A stretch of 64,000 nucleotides of DNA from positions 1,178,001-1,242,000 of the forward strand of contig OZ287696.1 in the NCBI GenBank assembly GCA_965649825.1, read 5' to 3'. This DNA is from Penicillus capitatus (Eukaryota; Chlorophyta). This document shows positions 45,664 through 57,018 of this stretch, piece after piece (positions within the stretch are counted from its first letter, which is position 1; the number at the start of each line of letters is the position of its first letter). Position numbers and translations under genes: made by a program. Under the pieces are notes generated by a model. It did no database searches, was not told the DNA's origin, and was given only the letters and a program-made list of their open reading frames with translations.

Positions 45664-47250
45664 ATGCCTTTCTGTAAACACATGTTCACCTTTCGATGCT
45701 TTAGTCATCACAAACAACGCAGCGTCGACGATCTCTATATCGAGGGTGGCGATTCCAAAGGGGAAATTCAGAGTCGCATCGAAGTTCGCCTCTGCCATCG
45801 CGAGTCGCACGCTCCCTCTATGCACCATAGGCGTTGATTCATGAGGCAGCTGATCAGACTCTGCCAGTCAGAAAAGAGAGTTTGCTGTTTGATCCCCTCC
45901 TTCACACGTTTTCCCCTATTCACTGGTCATTTTACCAGGAAAGAAGTGTTGGATATCTCAGCGCCCTTCACGGATGCTGCCTCATCCATCATCGATGATT
46001 CCTTCCTGCGTTGCTTCACAAGCATGCCGCCTGATAACTGGAATTGGAATCTCTATCTCTTTCCTCTCTGGTGTCTGGGCGTCGTGTTGCGTCATTGCAT
46101 TCTCTTTCCGTTAAGATTGCTGCTGCTGATGGCCGGTTTCGTCATGTTCTTTGTGGTCTATTTCACCATGAGAGCCATCTTTCGGGTAAGCAAAGCTGCA
46201 AGGGTTGCTGTCGGTATGTGCGTTTTTCAGGATTCTGCATGGAGGCGGAAATGGGAACGCGCATTGGTGTGTTTTCAGTGTTCGATATTTGTGGCATCTT
46301 GGACAGGGGTTGTGAAATTTCATGGACCGCGTCCTGTGTCGGCAGCCAATCGAGTCTGGGTGGCCAACCATACCTCCATCATCGACTATATCATTCTTTG
46401 CTCATACAGGTCTCTCTCCGACAAAGGGTCATCTATCACAAGGGGATTTCTGCCTCTGTAGTCCTTTCGCTGTGATCATGCAGCTGCACAAAGGATGGGT
46501 GGGATATCTGCAGAAGTCGGTGCTGTCTTGTCTGGGCAGCATCTGGTTTAACAGGACAGAAGTCCACTCTTCCCCTCCCTTCTCACTCTTTTGCCCTCAT
46601 TTTTTCTGCTTTCCAGGTCAAGGATCGGAAAACAGTGAGTGCGCGAATGAAGGAGTATATCTCAAACAAAGACTCGACGCCGTTGCTAATCTTCCCAGAA
46701 GGAACATGTGTCAACAACGAGTACTGTGTGATGTTTAAACGTGGAGCTTTTGACTTGGGAGCAACTGTCTGCCCCATTGCCATCAAATACAACAAGAGCT
46801 TCGTCGATGCTTTCTGGAACAGCAAACGACAATCGACAACGGGCCACATGGTCTGCTCACTCATCGTCTGTATAAAGGCATCACTCATGAGAGGCTTGGC
46901 TAACTAGATCAAGCTGATGACGAGTTGGGCAGTGGTGTGCGATGTTTATTTCTTGGAGCCCCAGACGCAGCAGCCCTTTGAAGATTCTACCGAATTTGCC
47001 TCGCGTGTGCAACAGATGATTGCAAGACAGGCGCAGCTGTGCATCGTTCCATGGGATGGATATCTCAAGTACTATAACCTCGGCAAAAAGGCAAGTCTGC
47101 TGCACAGTGCTCGCAGATGTGCAGAGCGTGTTGGTATAGAATCCGCATTTGATCGAGAAACGACGTCAGATTTTTGCAGAAGCCATCAAAAACTACCTTA
47201 CAGAAGACACCAAGCACTCAGAATCAAATACAGAGACACCCTTTGCTTGA
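45664..47250 (+). CDS. glycerol-3-phosphate acyltransferase, GPAT3/4/9 type
   Basis: Makes lysophosphatidic acid for membrane and storage lipid in the ER. Body exons are 45850-46185, 46231-46409, 46462-46561, 46617-46850, 46908-47090 and 47140-47250. Motifs: DDSFLRCFTSMPPDNWNWNL, two hydrophobic segments, VASWTGVVKFHGPRP, the catalytic VANHTSIIDYI (NHxxxxD), WFNRTE, LLIFPEGTCVNNEY, VCPIAIKYNKSFVDAFWNS, and MTSWAVVCDVYFLEPQT with VPWDGYLKY. The last intron (47091-47139) is GC-AG with a perfect AAG|GCAAGT donor. A proposed first exon (45664-45783, MPFCKHMFTFRCF and SVDDLYIEGGDSKG) joins in phase 0 and resembles family N termini, but it is less certain than the body. Confidence 0.9.
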
Positions 47251-47375
47251 GGCACGATCTGTTTATGTGCCATTTTAGCTCTGTTGTGGTATACGCTCCA
47301 AGAGACGGATGGCTCCATCTTTCTTTATCCAGCTGCTCTCGACGCCCCCGTCCTGTCATCTCGTGTCCGTGTCGA

Positions 47376-49911
47376 CTAGAAAGAGATCTCTCCGTCTTCA
47401 TCCGGTTCCTCATGTGCCAGCTCGATCATCTCTGGCTGAGTCAATGCACCTTGAAGTTCAGCACCGTTAATAAGCTGCATGCCGGCAACGACGCTCATCA
47501 TGGTGAACAGTGTATCGAAGCTGCCAGCCAACTGACTTCCAATCTGGCCCAGTAGTAGACACATCAGATTCTGCATCACAGCGGTGTTGCCTGCTCTCGA
47601 TGAGGCGGAAGGACTGTGGTGACCGAAAACTTGTTCCACCAATCGGGACGTTGAGTTCTTCACGACACCTTGCAGCACATTCAAGAGAGCGGCGTTCTGA
47701 GCAGGCGGCGGATTGATGTTCACACGATTCGACGATACCTACAACTCGAGATCAGACAGACAGATTTTATTGTCTGTTGATGGAACCACGTTTTCACGAC
47801 TCCTTCTGAATTCGTGACAGAGGGAAATGAGCTGACTCTGTGACTTCTCCACCTGATGTGACAGGTCAGGCTGTAGCAGAGAAACCGCATCTGTGTCCTA
47901 CACGCAGTTCACTGTCAGTAGACTTGAACGGATCGCCTTACGGTTACCATCAGAAACTTCTCAATGCGTTTCCAGTTCTTGTCGAAATCCAGCCGTGCTT
48001 TCTTCCCTTGTTTAGCAAGTGTTCTATAGTTTTTGCTCGGCAGGTACTGTGTCTTAATCAGCTGGTGGTCTTCATTGTGTCGCTGAACTGCGTAGGACAG
48101 GAGAGATAGCTCCGTGGGGGACCAGATGTGTCCACGACTCACAGGATCATGTCTGACGATGCTCGCTCTCAGTCCACAGGTCATCATCCCATCCATCAAT
48201 TTCATCACTCTTTGGATGATACGAGGAAAACGAAGCGTCGGCAGATAGCCAAATCTTCGGGAGGATCCCTCGACCGGCCATTCATCGCTGTCGAAGAAGA
48301 TGCCTTGCTTGGTGAACGAAATCACCATCAGAGCCTGCCACAGATGCGGAAGCACATGCAGCAAGGGCACATCGAGGACAGAGCTCAAGCTGTGCTCTGC
48401 CGTTTCACTCTCATCTTGCGTGTTCTCTTCCGTCAGATCGATGACGACTTCGACAGATGTCTTGCCTTGACGTTTCTTCCTTTTGTGTGGAGGTGGTCGC
48501 GTTCTCTTGCGACCTCGCTGTCCGTGGTCGACCGTTTGGGGAAGTTTTGTATGGAGAGGCAGGAGAGCTGGTACTTCTTTCTTCAGCATGGTTACGTAAC
48601 CGAAGTCAAAATCTGCTTGGACTTTACATAACTGATACATGGAATGCAGCTGAGCATGCATCTCTTCGGCAGTCTCTCTCAGATGCGGAAGACCCAGACA
48701 AGCTGCAAAGGACTAGACACACAGATACCGTTGTTGGCACGGACTGCCGTGCGGGAGAGATGGTCGGTGACTTGAATTAAGAGCTGAGTGTGTGCATTTA
48801 CAATTCTGTTAAGGCAGAGGATCATTTTGGGCGTCCAGGCATCGGTCTGCATTCTCATGACGCCTGACAAGGTGTTGACATGCATTTCCATCCATCCAGG
48901 ATCGAGCAATGTCGTCGAGAGTCCACCGCAGGAACTGTCGCATCGCTCAGGGTTAAACATATCTGCAACACAGTGTCATGCAGATATGGCCATCGGAACC
49001 GGCAGATCCTCACGTGAGGGGAAGATATCTGCAAAGTCAGAATGCGGCTCATGATGGCGGACACGACGAACAAATGATCCTGTTCTGCGTTTCAACGGTT
49101 TTGCTTCCGGATGGGCGGCGCCGAGATATCTTGGTTGAGTGTCTAACATTCTGCACGGATCATGGAGATCAAACTCCATATGCATCGGCCTGAGGTCCTC
49201 AACGGAACCGAATTCCGGCAACTGATCATAGCACACAAGGACACCTGTCCGTCACATCATCATCGTCGTGAATAGCCACCCACCTCATCGAGTGTTGTAT
49301 CGTCGACATAGGGGAAGAGACGGCCTTCCAAGTCTTCGATATCCAATGTGTTCATTGGGTAACGCGATCTGGTGCACCAGGCAGGCGACAGTTCATCCAG
49401 GGAGCCTAACCATAAAGCACGCCGCTCAGCAGGTACTGCCAAATCTGAAAGTGATGTGACGTGGATGCTCGACGCGGTCCGAAGGCGAGCGTAGAAAGCG
49501 CATCGGATGCGGAGACGGTGCGCGTTCCAGAGGCAACTCCCAGTTGGAGAAAGCACGTGGCGACAGCAGTGCCGTTTCTGTGACGTCGGGAAAGCCCTAT
49601 AGACCGAAGTCGAGGTCAGCGCGTAGAGTCGCCTTCGATCGTTACGACGACGTTGCGTTCGTCTTCGGAAAGCTCATCAAGGAGCTTCCGCATGTCGGCG
49701 TCGAAGTCGGGATCGTCATCGTCCTCTTCGGGCAATGCATTGTCATCTCCGAGCGACTGCACACGACACCGAGTCACCGATCGAACGTACAAACGGCTGT
49801 GGCGCTGACCAGTAAGAAACGCAGATAGTCGTCGTCTTCGTAGAGCGGCTCGCGCGGTGCTGTCGCGGAAGCTGAGATGGCGTCGTTCTCTCGGGACCAT
49901 CGTCGGTCCAT
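47376..49911 (-). CDS. Myb/SANT-like nuclear protein, possibly GON4L-like
   Basis: A multi-exon gene. The first exons join across a 53-nt intron (49757-49809): MDRWSRENDAISASATAP leads to SLGDDNALPEEDDDDPDFDA and DMRKLLDELSEDE, an acidic start like that of GON4L/YARP proteins. The large central exon (about 48661-47915) has a nuclear signal (GRKRTRPPPHKRKKRQGK), the segment VIDLTEENTQDES, and a Myb/SANT-like helix region, WSPTELSLLSYAVQRHNEDH with TQYLPSKNYRTL. The final exon is helical and acidic (MIELAHEEPDEDGEI). Probably a transcriptional regulator. Intermediate splice sites between 48661 and 49560 are not fully worked out, and the family name is tentative. Confidence 0.45.
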
Positions 49912-50024
49912 CTCGCTTTGCCGAACGTACCAACACCTCGATAGAACAAGGACAACAAGGATTAAGGCCGAAACCGATGCCTTTACAGCGATGTCATTGC
50001 AGATGTCACATCATTCTTTATCGA

Positions 50025-50477
50025 TCAATCTTCAGACGTTTCCGGATCCCATCCCTCCGCTTCCAACTCCTTATCGAGCTTCGCCGGAAGGCCAGTCTAC
50101 AACACAGAGCGAGAGAGATCGATCGCCCCGTGCATTTCGAAATGCCTTACCAAAAACACATCCCAGTCATGATAGGCACGGAATAACAGCCAGAACCTGG
50201 GCGCCGCCGCCATGCGTCACACGATGGATAGAGAGAACGCGCACCATAGCTGCGCTCCGACGAACTCTGACATCCAGTTCTCGAATTTCTGCGGCTTGTT
50301 GATCGTCAGACCGGCATACGTGACGGGTTCACCACTTCCGAACAGGCCACCTGCATTCACACTGTGTGGCTTCGCGCCTCGATGAAAGCGCGCACCGGAA
50401 GAGGTCGAAGCGGCTCGGCGTTGGTGGACAGCGTCCCGAACCACATACTGAGCGCGTTTTGCGAAGGCCCTGAACAT
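50025..50477 (-). CDS. complex I B8/AGGG-like accessory subunit (NDUFB2-like)
   Basis: Three exons (50477-50245, 50196-50151, 50096-50025) with introns of 48 and 54 nt give about 116 residues. The N terminus (MFRAFAKRAQYVVRDAVHQR, then RAASTSSG) is a mitochondrial presequence type. The core NWMSEFVGAQLWFWLLFRAY followed by HDWDVFL matches the NDUFB2 pattern of a single membrane helix ending in a His-Asp motif. The tail is acidic (KLDKELEAEGWDPETSED). An accessory subunit of the complex I membrane arm is the likely role. The start is only 38 bp from the divergent Rab-like gene. Confidence 0.7.
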
Positions 50478-50515
50478 GATGTCACAAATGAGCGACCATC
50501 TTGGTCGATAACGCG

Positions 50516-51344
50516 ATGCCGTCAGACCAGCCTGACCAGATTTTCAAACTCGTTTTGGTCGGTGACAGTGGCGTCGGAAAGAGTTGCCTTCTGAAACGTT
50601 TCACATCGGATACTTTTTCCACGAAGTCTCATTCCACCATTGGTGCGTTTTTAGCTACAATGCAGCTTTTTTGGAGAGAAGACGAACAGGTGTGGATTTC
50701 ATGATTAAATTCATCACAACGGAGAGGGATAGGACAAAGCTGACGATGTGGGACACGGCTGGCATGTCTAGATTTCAGGAATTGACGCGACGTTACTATG
50801 ACGGCTCGCATGGCGTGATGTTAGGTAGGTGTCTTCTCTCTTGTATGACGGACGCATGACATCACGGCAATGGATCAGTCTATGACGTAACAAGACGCCA
50901 GACACTACAGAACCTCGAGGAGTCGTGGATGTATGAAGTGAATGCGCATAACTCGTTTGACAAAGCCGTCAAAATCGTTGTCGGTAACAAAGTGGACTTG
51001 GTACTCTAATGCAGCATCGATTTCAGGGACAGACAGGCGAGATGCTGATGTGATGTGACGTTTAGTCGGCGCGAGAAGTGACCTGGGAGGATGGAGCCGA
51101 GCTTGCTCGAAGGCATGGCTGTCTGTTCGCCGAGACCAGTGCCAAGGACGATGTCGGCGTGAAAGAGGCATTTGAGAATCTGGCCATCGCGATGAAGCAA
51201 GTGCCTGAATTGATGGAAGACGCTCGGAAGAGGGCGGAGATTCGCTCGAAGGGGAAGAAGAGAAAGCAGATGCGCCAGTGTTGTCCGAGGTATGGATTGT
51301 TGGTCGATCGATTTCTCGCGGTATTTTTCACGAACAAACAGTGA
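50516..51344 (+). CDS. Rab-like small GTPase with non-canonical switch II
   Basis: Four exons (50516-50642, 50690-50824, 50879-51000, 51066-51344) give 220 residues. GTPase motifs: P-loop [14 protein letters not shown], switch I STIGVDF, G3 [15 protein letters not shown]4 VGNKVDL, G5 ETSAKDD. Overall it is closest in feel to Rab18/Rab1-type proteins ([30 protein letters not shown]). The usual catalytic Gln of DTAGQ is Met, which should slow GTP hydrolysis. The C terminus passes a CC pair (MRQCCPRYG) but continues about 18 residues, so a normal C-terminal prenylation signal is absent unless a further splice removes them. A role in vesicle trafficking is inferred. Confidence 0.85.
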
Positions 51345-51911
51345 CGAACGGACATCTATCATCACCAAAGCATATCCATCTTGTACACTGTTTACACTGA
51401 TTGATCGCGTGATATACTGTTTCCTGACAAGGGACGTTGAATGCTGTCTTTTGAATCCGTCTGTTTAGTATTCGGCGCTCAATCGGAGACACGATACTCC
51501 GAGCAGAGATTCCGAAGGTCACTGTCGTCACGATGTCAACGCGACGCGTTCGCTAAGGCGTCGTCATTGAAGAGACGTTTCGCGTCGCAAAGAGATCGTG
51601 GCGAGGTTACGACGACGGACGCCGACAGTTGTCTGTGTGCAAACGACCATGACGCCTTGTAAATTGCGATGCTGAGTTTATGAATCATTTGAAGAGGAGG
51701 GTCACGAGAAAAGAGAAGATACCATTTCTGTGCTGTGAGGAGAGGGAGTGTTTTGTTGTTGTGGAGGACGGATCGTTAGCTCACGGCAAACAGTCACTTG
51801 GTTTTATGATTGTTCGTTTGTTTATGAATCCACACGGGTGTCGTAAAAACGAGCAGTCGTCATTGTGCACAGGGATCCGAGACTTACATACACACTGCTG
51901 ATTGCGGTCCG
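51345..51911. other. intergenic interval between convergent genes
   Basis: A plus-strand open stretch is rich in Arg and Ser but has no motif. Nothing supported. Confidence 0.4.
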
Positions 51912-53793
51912 TTATGTGACTCGACGGATGACGCCTAGGTCTCTGATCTCGTCCGATGGACCTTCTCGAATAAACTTCTGCCAGTGCTTTGGCATAAGTG
52001 CTGCCAGATGTACTGCTTCGACACGTCGCTCCAGCGCCACCTCCAAAGCGACGACCTGATGCACATGTCCATGATCGCCAGAGGGGAACAGTTCGATGTC
52101 ATGGTACTTCAAACAATGTGGTTTCGATTTCCGCTTTCGATTTTTGGAGTTTCGGCAGCAGGGCATGCATAACGGCCTCTGCATCATCTTTGGCCAGCCA
52201 TGCGTGCTCGAGCAACTCCGGAAACTTGCCTGCAAGCACACAGAAATTGCAGCAGTTCTTCATAGCTTCCTCACACCTTCCACAGCTCTAAGAATATAAC
52301 AGAGTCTCTCTGCTAAGATAGATTTCAGTTCTTTCATCTGATCGACAATCTCGTCCAGTTTCGCATCATTGCCCAATGACCGACAGGCACGACCATACAA
52401 CCCTGTATCGATGCGTCAAAACAGACATGGAGGATGGCACACAGCCGAGAACACCTGACAGAAGATAATTGATTTGCTCCGTACCGACATTTGCTGCCAA
52501 GTTATCCAACAACCACTCATAAATTCGATCTGCCTCATCCGGCTGATTCCAGAATATGTGCTGCAGCAGCAACGTATCGTATTCCGTCACTTCTGATCGA
52601 CCGTTACAGTAAGCAGAGACCTAGTGGAGACAGTCACGCATCCAAAGCCGCCATTCCATCATGCAAGGCATACACGCATGAGATCCACCGCTTTGACTAG
52701 GCGTCGGTCCGAAACGTAGACAGGAGGCTCGCACTTGTTCTGTAGCCAGCTTCGGAGATCTGCCATGAGATGGACGACCTGAGGAGGAATCGACACTTCT
52801 TTGCGTGCCTTGTGTCGTGTCTCTTCAAAATCTGTCAACAGCAGTCCAGATTGCTGCTCCTCTGTTCCTTTCTCTGCCTCTTCGTTTCCTTCTCGTGGCG
52901 TTCCCGCTGAAGACAGCAATGCCACCAGTCCTCCTGATGTGACTTGCTTCACTTCCTTGCGAATCAAGAATCGATCGTAAAGGGCATTCAGTTCTTCACT
53001 CTCGGGCAACTCGTTCGAAGCCCCCACCAAACACAGCAACGGAATCCGTGTCCTTTCCGATCCATTGTCGAACAATCGCTCATTAAGTACGGTGAGCAAC
53101 GTGTTGAGAATGGCGGAGTTGGCTTTGAAGATTTCGTCGATGAAGGCGACGGTTGCATCCGGAAGATACCCCTCCGTTTGGCGGATGTATCGATCGTCCT
53201 CCAGTGCGCGCATGGACAGGGGGCCAAAGAGCTCCTCAGGTACGGAGAATTTTGTCAGCAGCCTCTCAAAGAACGATCCCGCACAGAGCTTAGACAGACG
53301 TCGTCCCAGTTCACTCTTGGCCGTTCCAGGCGGTCCGATAAAAAGAACGTGCTCACCACTCAATGCCGCCAGCAGTAAGAGACGCACTTCTGTCTCCCGT
53401 TCCACGAGATTTCGCTCCATCGACGTGATCGAGGATTGGATGCGTGAACGCAGGGATACTGTCGCCAGATGCTGCCCATCCTGCCGTCCATTCATTGCGC
53501 TCTCTTGCACTTCATCGTAGATCTTCTTCATGGCCTTCTGTGAGAGCTCACGGAGCTTCGAATTCTGGACAGGTGTTATATGAGGTGCTGAGGATGGAGT
53601 GCCGCGTCTACCTCAACAGCGACATTGTTGTCACGTTGCTCGAAGGGACCCAGTCTTCCGCCACACGCCCCTCGTCTGCCTTCGAACGCGTCCCTTTCCC
53701 AGTGACTCGCATCTGTGTCGACATAAGACGCATGGGACGGCAGATGGCGGGATACAAGACGCACGGACGATCTTGAGACGGCCCCGTGAGCAT
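51912..53793 (-). CDS. RavA-like MoxR AAA+ ATPase
   Basis: MoxR ATPases act as chaperone-like remodelers; RavA-type forms also occur in plants and algae. The large exon (53564-52674) carries the AAA core: LLLAALSGEHVLFIGPPGTA with Walker A (GPPGTAKSEL), PEELFGPLSMRAL, Walker B VAFIDEIFKAN, sensor 1 region LVGASNELPESEELNALYDR, and arginine-finger region RFLIRKEV. Downstream exons continue the helical lid and tail (LVKAVDLMRV, TEYDTLLLQHIFWNQPDEAD, LDEIVDQMKELKSIL, PKHWQKFIREGPSDEIRDLG). A 5' exon (53793-53635, CRPMRLMSTQMRVTGKGTR) joins in phase 0 across a 70-nt intron and may be an organelle leader. It diverges from IPI1/TEX10 by 70 bp. Confidence 0.85.
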
Positions 53794-53863
53794 GGAGGTC
53801 GTCGATACAGACGCAGGGGTCGACTAGAAGAAAGCGCCACGACGTGCATGATGATGTTGTATA

Positions 53864-56800
53864 ATGACGAAGAAAAGGAGAAATGTCGGCGTGGGGGTGG
53901 ACTTTCGAAGGGCGAAGCGAAAAGTGGGACGATCGTTGAAGAAATCCACGGCCACCGCGACAGACACAACCATTCGATCTCGGCAGATCTGTGTCCCAGG
54001 TCAAAGCGTCTTGGCCGAACGCGAAGGGACGGCGCTGAGCAAACGACATCTGTCGCTCAAAGTGATCACGGCCAAAACACCTCTTCGTCGTCAGTCGCAG
54101 CCTTCACTTTAGGAACTCCTGCAGCAAACGACGCACTACAATGCCAAAGTGCGGCGCGAGGCATTTGGCGGAATGGCGGAGCTCTGTACGGAGCATCCCG
54201 TCGAAATGCACGCCCATCTGTGCCCCATACTGAACGCCATGAGCGAAGGCATCGTTGACGTGCAGGGATCTGTTCGTGAGGCGAGTTATCGATTTGGTGC
54301 ACACATTGTCGTGTCCTCGATCAGCAAGGAAGCCATGTCACCTTTCCTGTCGACCATTCTCGCACACATTTGCTGGTCATGGATCAAACGTGTGTTCATG
54401 GCATGTGTCTAACGATCCCTGCTTGCATATACAGTGCTTTGACGCATTTGGATGGAAACATCCGCGAAGATGGACTGCGATTTTTGCAGCTCATGGTGTG
54501 AGAGCGCAAAACGGGATGCAAAGGACACGTGTATCTATAGGTGAAGTGTTACGGAGAGGTGATGGATTCTTCGAAACTGGAGCCGTGTATTCAGCAGCTG
54601 GTGCATTTACTTGCCGATAAGCAGCGATTGCAAAAACTGGAATGGCAATCGCATGCGTCTCTGACCAAGGTATCGATTATCGAGTCCCTCGACGACTCAG
54701 ATTTCTCTCTGTAGGTGCTCAGAGCATGCAACGATCTCCTTCCGGTGACGTTTTCGAAAACAGAAGAGTGTCAATACCCTCCTTTGTTCTCTTCCACAGT
54801 GGGACGCTGATCTTCTGGTGCAGTACATAAGACAGACATCCATCGCCTGTTTGTAGATGTCGAACTTGGAGTCTGAAGATGAATGGCATTCTATGTTCAT
54901 CGCCCTGCTGAAGAATGCAAAGGACATCGTGGAATCCAGTCTACTGCTGGCGGACTCTGTATCAGAGAGAGATGTGCATCTGTCAAATGCGGTGGAGGCA
55001 TTGACGTGTTGTCTGCTGACGGCACGGCACCTCTTGGCACCGCAGAAACAAGCGGGGGCTCAGAAAGGGCAGAGAATAGAAGCACACCTACAGGTGTCTT
55101 CTAATCTCGAGCTTCTGCTGTGTCTGAGAGGCATATGAGCAGGAGATGTGCATAAAGCTCAGAGATCCGTTTCCTTGGTCCTCAGATACGTCGGATCCTG
55201 CCGAGCGATGCAGATTGATTGGACTGCTGAACCTGAAGACGGCAGAGTTCTATGTGCTGTGCTTGCGTTCATGTGGACAGATGCGAGATCTCATTCAGCA
55301 GGACGCCATTCACCAGTTCTACTCCGGTCTGTTGCTTTTTCTGCCATCCCTCTCACTACTTGTGTGATGCAAGGTGTTATGGACACGGCCCTCAGCCATG
55401 TCTGTGCAGCACATGGAGAGGCAGTTGTGATGCTGTTGCCGCAATTGCAGGGATTCATGGAGATCCTCGACGAGGAAAAATGGGAGGCGTTGTTACTGAA
55501 GCTGTTGCATTGTTGTGACAGATTCCTCCATAAACCAACAACACTGCTACCCTGTTTGCAACTCGTACAAGACATCATGATAAATCGGTTCTCCCACAGA
55601 AGCAGCCAGAGAGGTCGTCAATCTTGCGCACTTCGTACTGAGAGATGTGTTCTGGAAGGTGAATGTCATACAGCTGTCAAAGAATTGCTGGCGTTGCTGC
55701 CGAAATGGATGTGGAAAATGGCGTCCAGGACATCCGACGGCCTCCACGTGTGATTTCAGAACTCCTTGCACAAACCAACAGTTGACATTCGCTGTAGATG
55801 TGCTTGCATCTCCTGCGTCTTTTGGCATGCTCAGCTGAGTCAGAGATGACAGAGGCACTGCTCGCCATCCGCCCTCAAGTACTTCTCCTTCTTGTGGTCC
55901 CTCAAAGAGACAAAGAAACAGGTAATCAGATTCATGGCAATTTCCTCGCTATGTTGGCTGAATGATGATCTTAATAATGTGAGCGAGACCTGACGGTCCA
56001 TGACAGACGTCATAGTTACACTGACAGCTGGACAAAGCCACGAGATGGTCCTTCGTGCTGTGAGAGGACTCATCTTTTGCTTAGGGGAGACGCGCTTATT
56101 GACTGGACCGCTTGCGGCTTGTTCCCAGGAAGTGCAACTGCTCCTACTGGACGCACTGTTTTATTTTCCGGTCACAGAGATGCCATTTCTGGAGTTGACT
56201 CGTCTGTTGTTCATTCTTCGCGAGAAGCGCTTTGGGTTCGAATTCCTTTCGAGGCTGTGGCTTCTGATTCGTCATCAGTTCGATCAATGCAGAGAGAGTG
56301 ATAAGACACAGGACTATGTCAAGGAGCTGGTTCGGGAAGCTCTCCACGACCGAGAATTCAACAATGCAACCAGAACGAAAGATGCATTGATCAGAGCCGA
56401 ACTCCTCAAATCTGCAGCAGTTGATTTGGCGCTTTCTACCATCCTCGATCCGGTGACTTTCGCCCTTCAATTAACGGAGAAACTCCGACAGCTTCCTGCA
56501 ACCGAAGCTGACTGCTGCATTCATGGGGTGCTTTGCCTAGCGTGCCGCGTGCTGCACGATGCATCAAGGGAAATGCGCGATCGTGAAGAAGAGACGTCTT
56601 TTCATGCAATACTGGCAGAATTGCTGGTGCACTATCTGTGCAGCTTTCTGCAGACAAGGCTCGATTGGGTCTGCAGCGAAGATGAACCTCATGTCCGTCA
56701 ATCGCAGGCTCTGGCATGTCCCTACCACTCAGTTGACCTTCTACATTCTGTCTGCTCAAGCCATCCCTCCATTCTACCTTTCCTTCTCACATCTCTGGGA

Positions 56801-57013
56801 AAACAACTCGAGAATGCATCCGACAAGAAAGCGCACATAACGTCCGCCCTTTTATTGTTGCTTCTGGAGAAAAGGAGTTTAGCAGAGGAATGGGTGGCGT
56901 TGAGAATCGCTGTTCTTGATCTGTTCGGACGGTTAGAACGGTTCTATCAAATGGGAAGACAGACACATATTTGGCACAGACTATCTGCTCTAAGGCAACA
57001 TCTGTTTCATTAG
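53864..57013 (+). CDS. IPI1/TEX10 pre-60S ribosome biogenesis protein
   Basis: Multi-exon. Exon 1 (53864-54061) shows the family start: MTKKRRNVGVGVDFRRAKRK, then VGRSLKKSTATATDTTIRSR and the QICVPGQ region, ending SKRHLSLK. After a 51-nt intron exon 2 begins ELLQQTTHYNAKVRREAFGG and continues with HEAT-like helices, matching the Ipi1/TEX10 N-terminal domain. Later exons (to 57013) are Leu-rich helical repeats such as ETRLLTGPLAACSQEVQLLL, without other motifs. Ipi1 works with Rix1/PELP1 and Las1 in ITS2 processing in the nucleolus. The C-terminal half is assigned by continuity only. The stop is 5 bp from the convergent transporter stop. Confidence 0.7.
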
Positions 57014-57018
57014 CAGAT

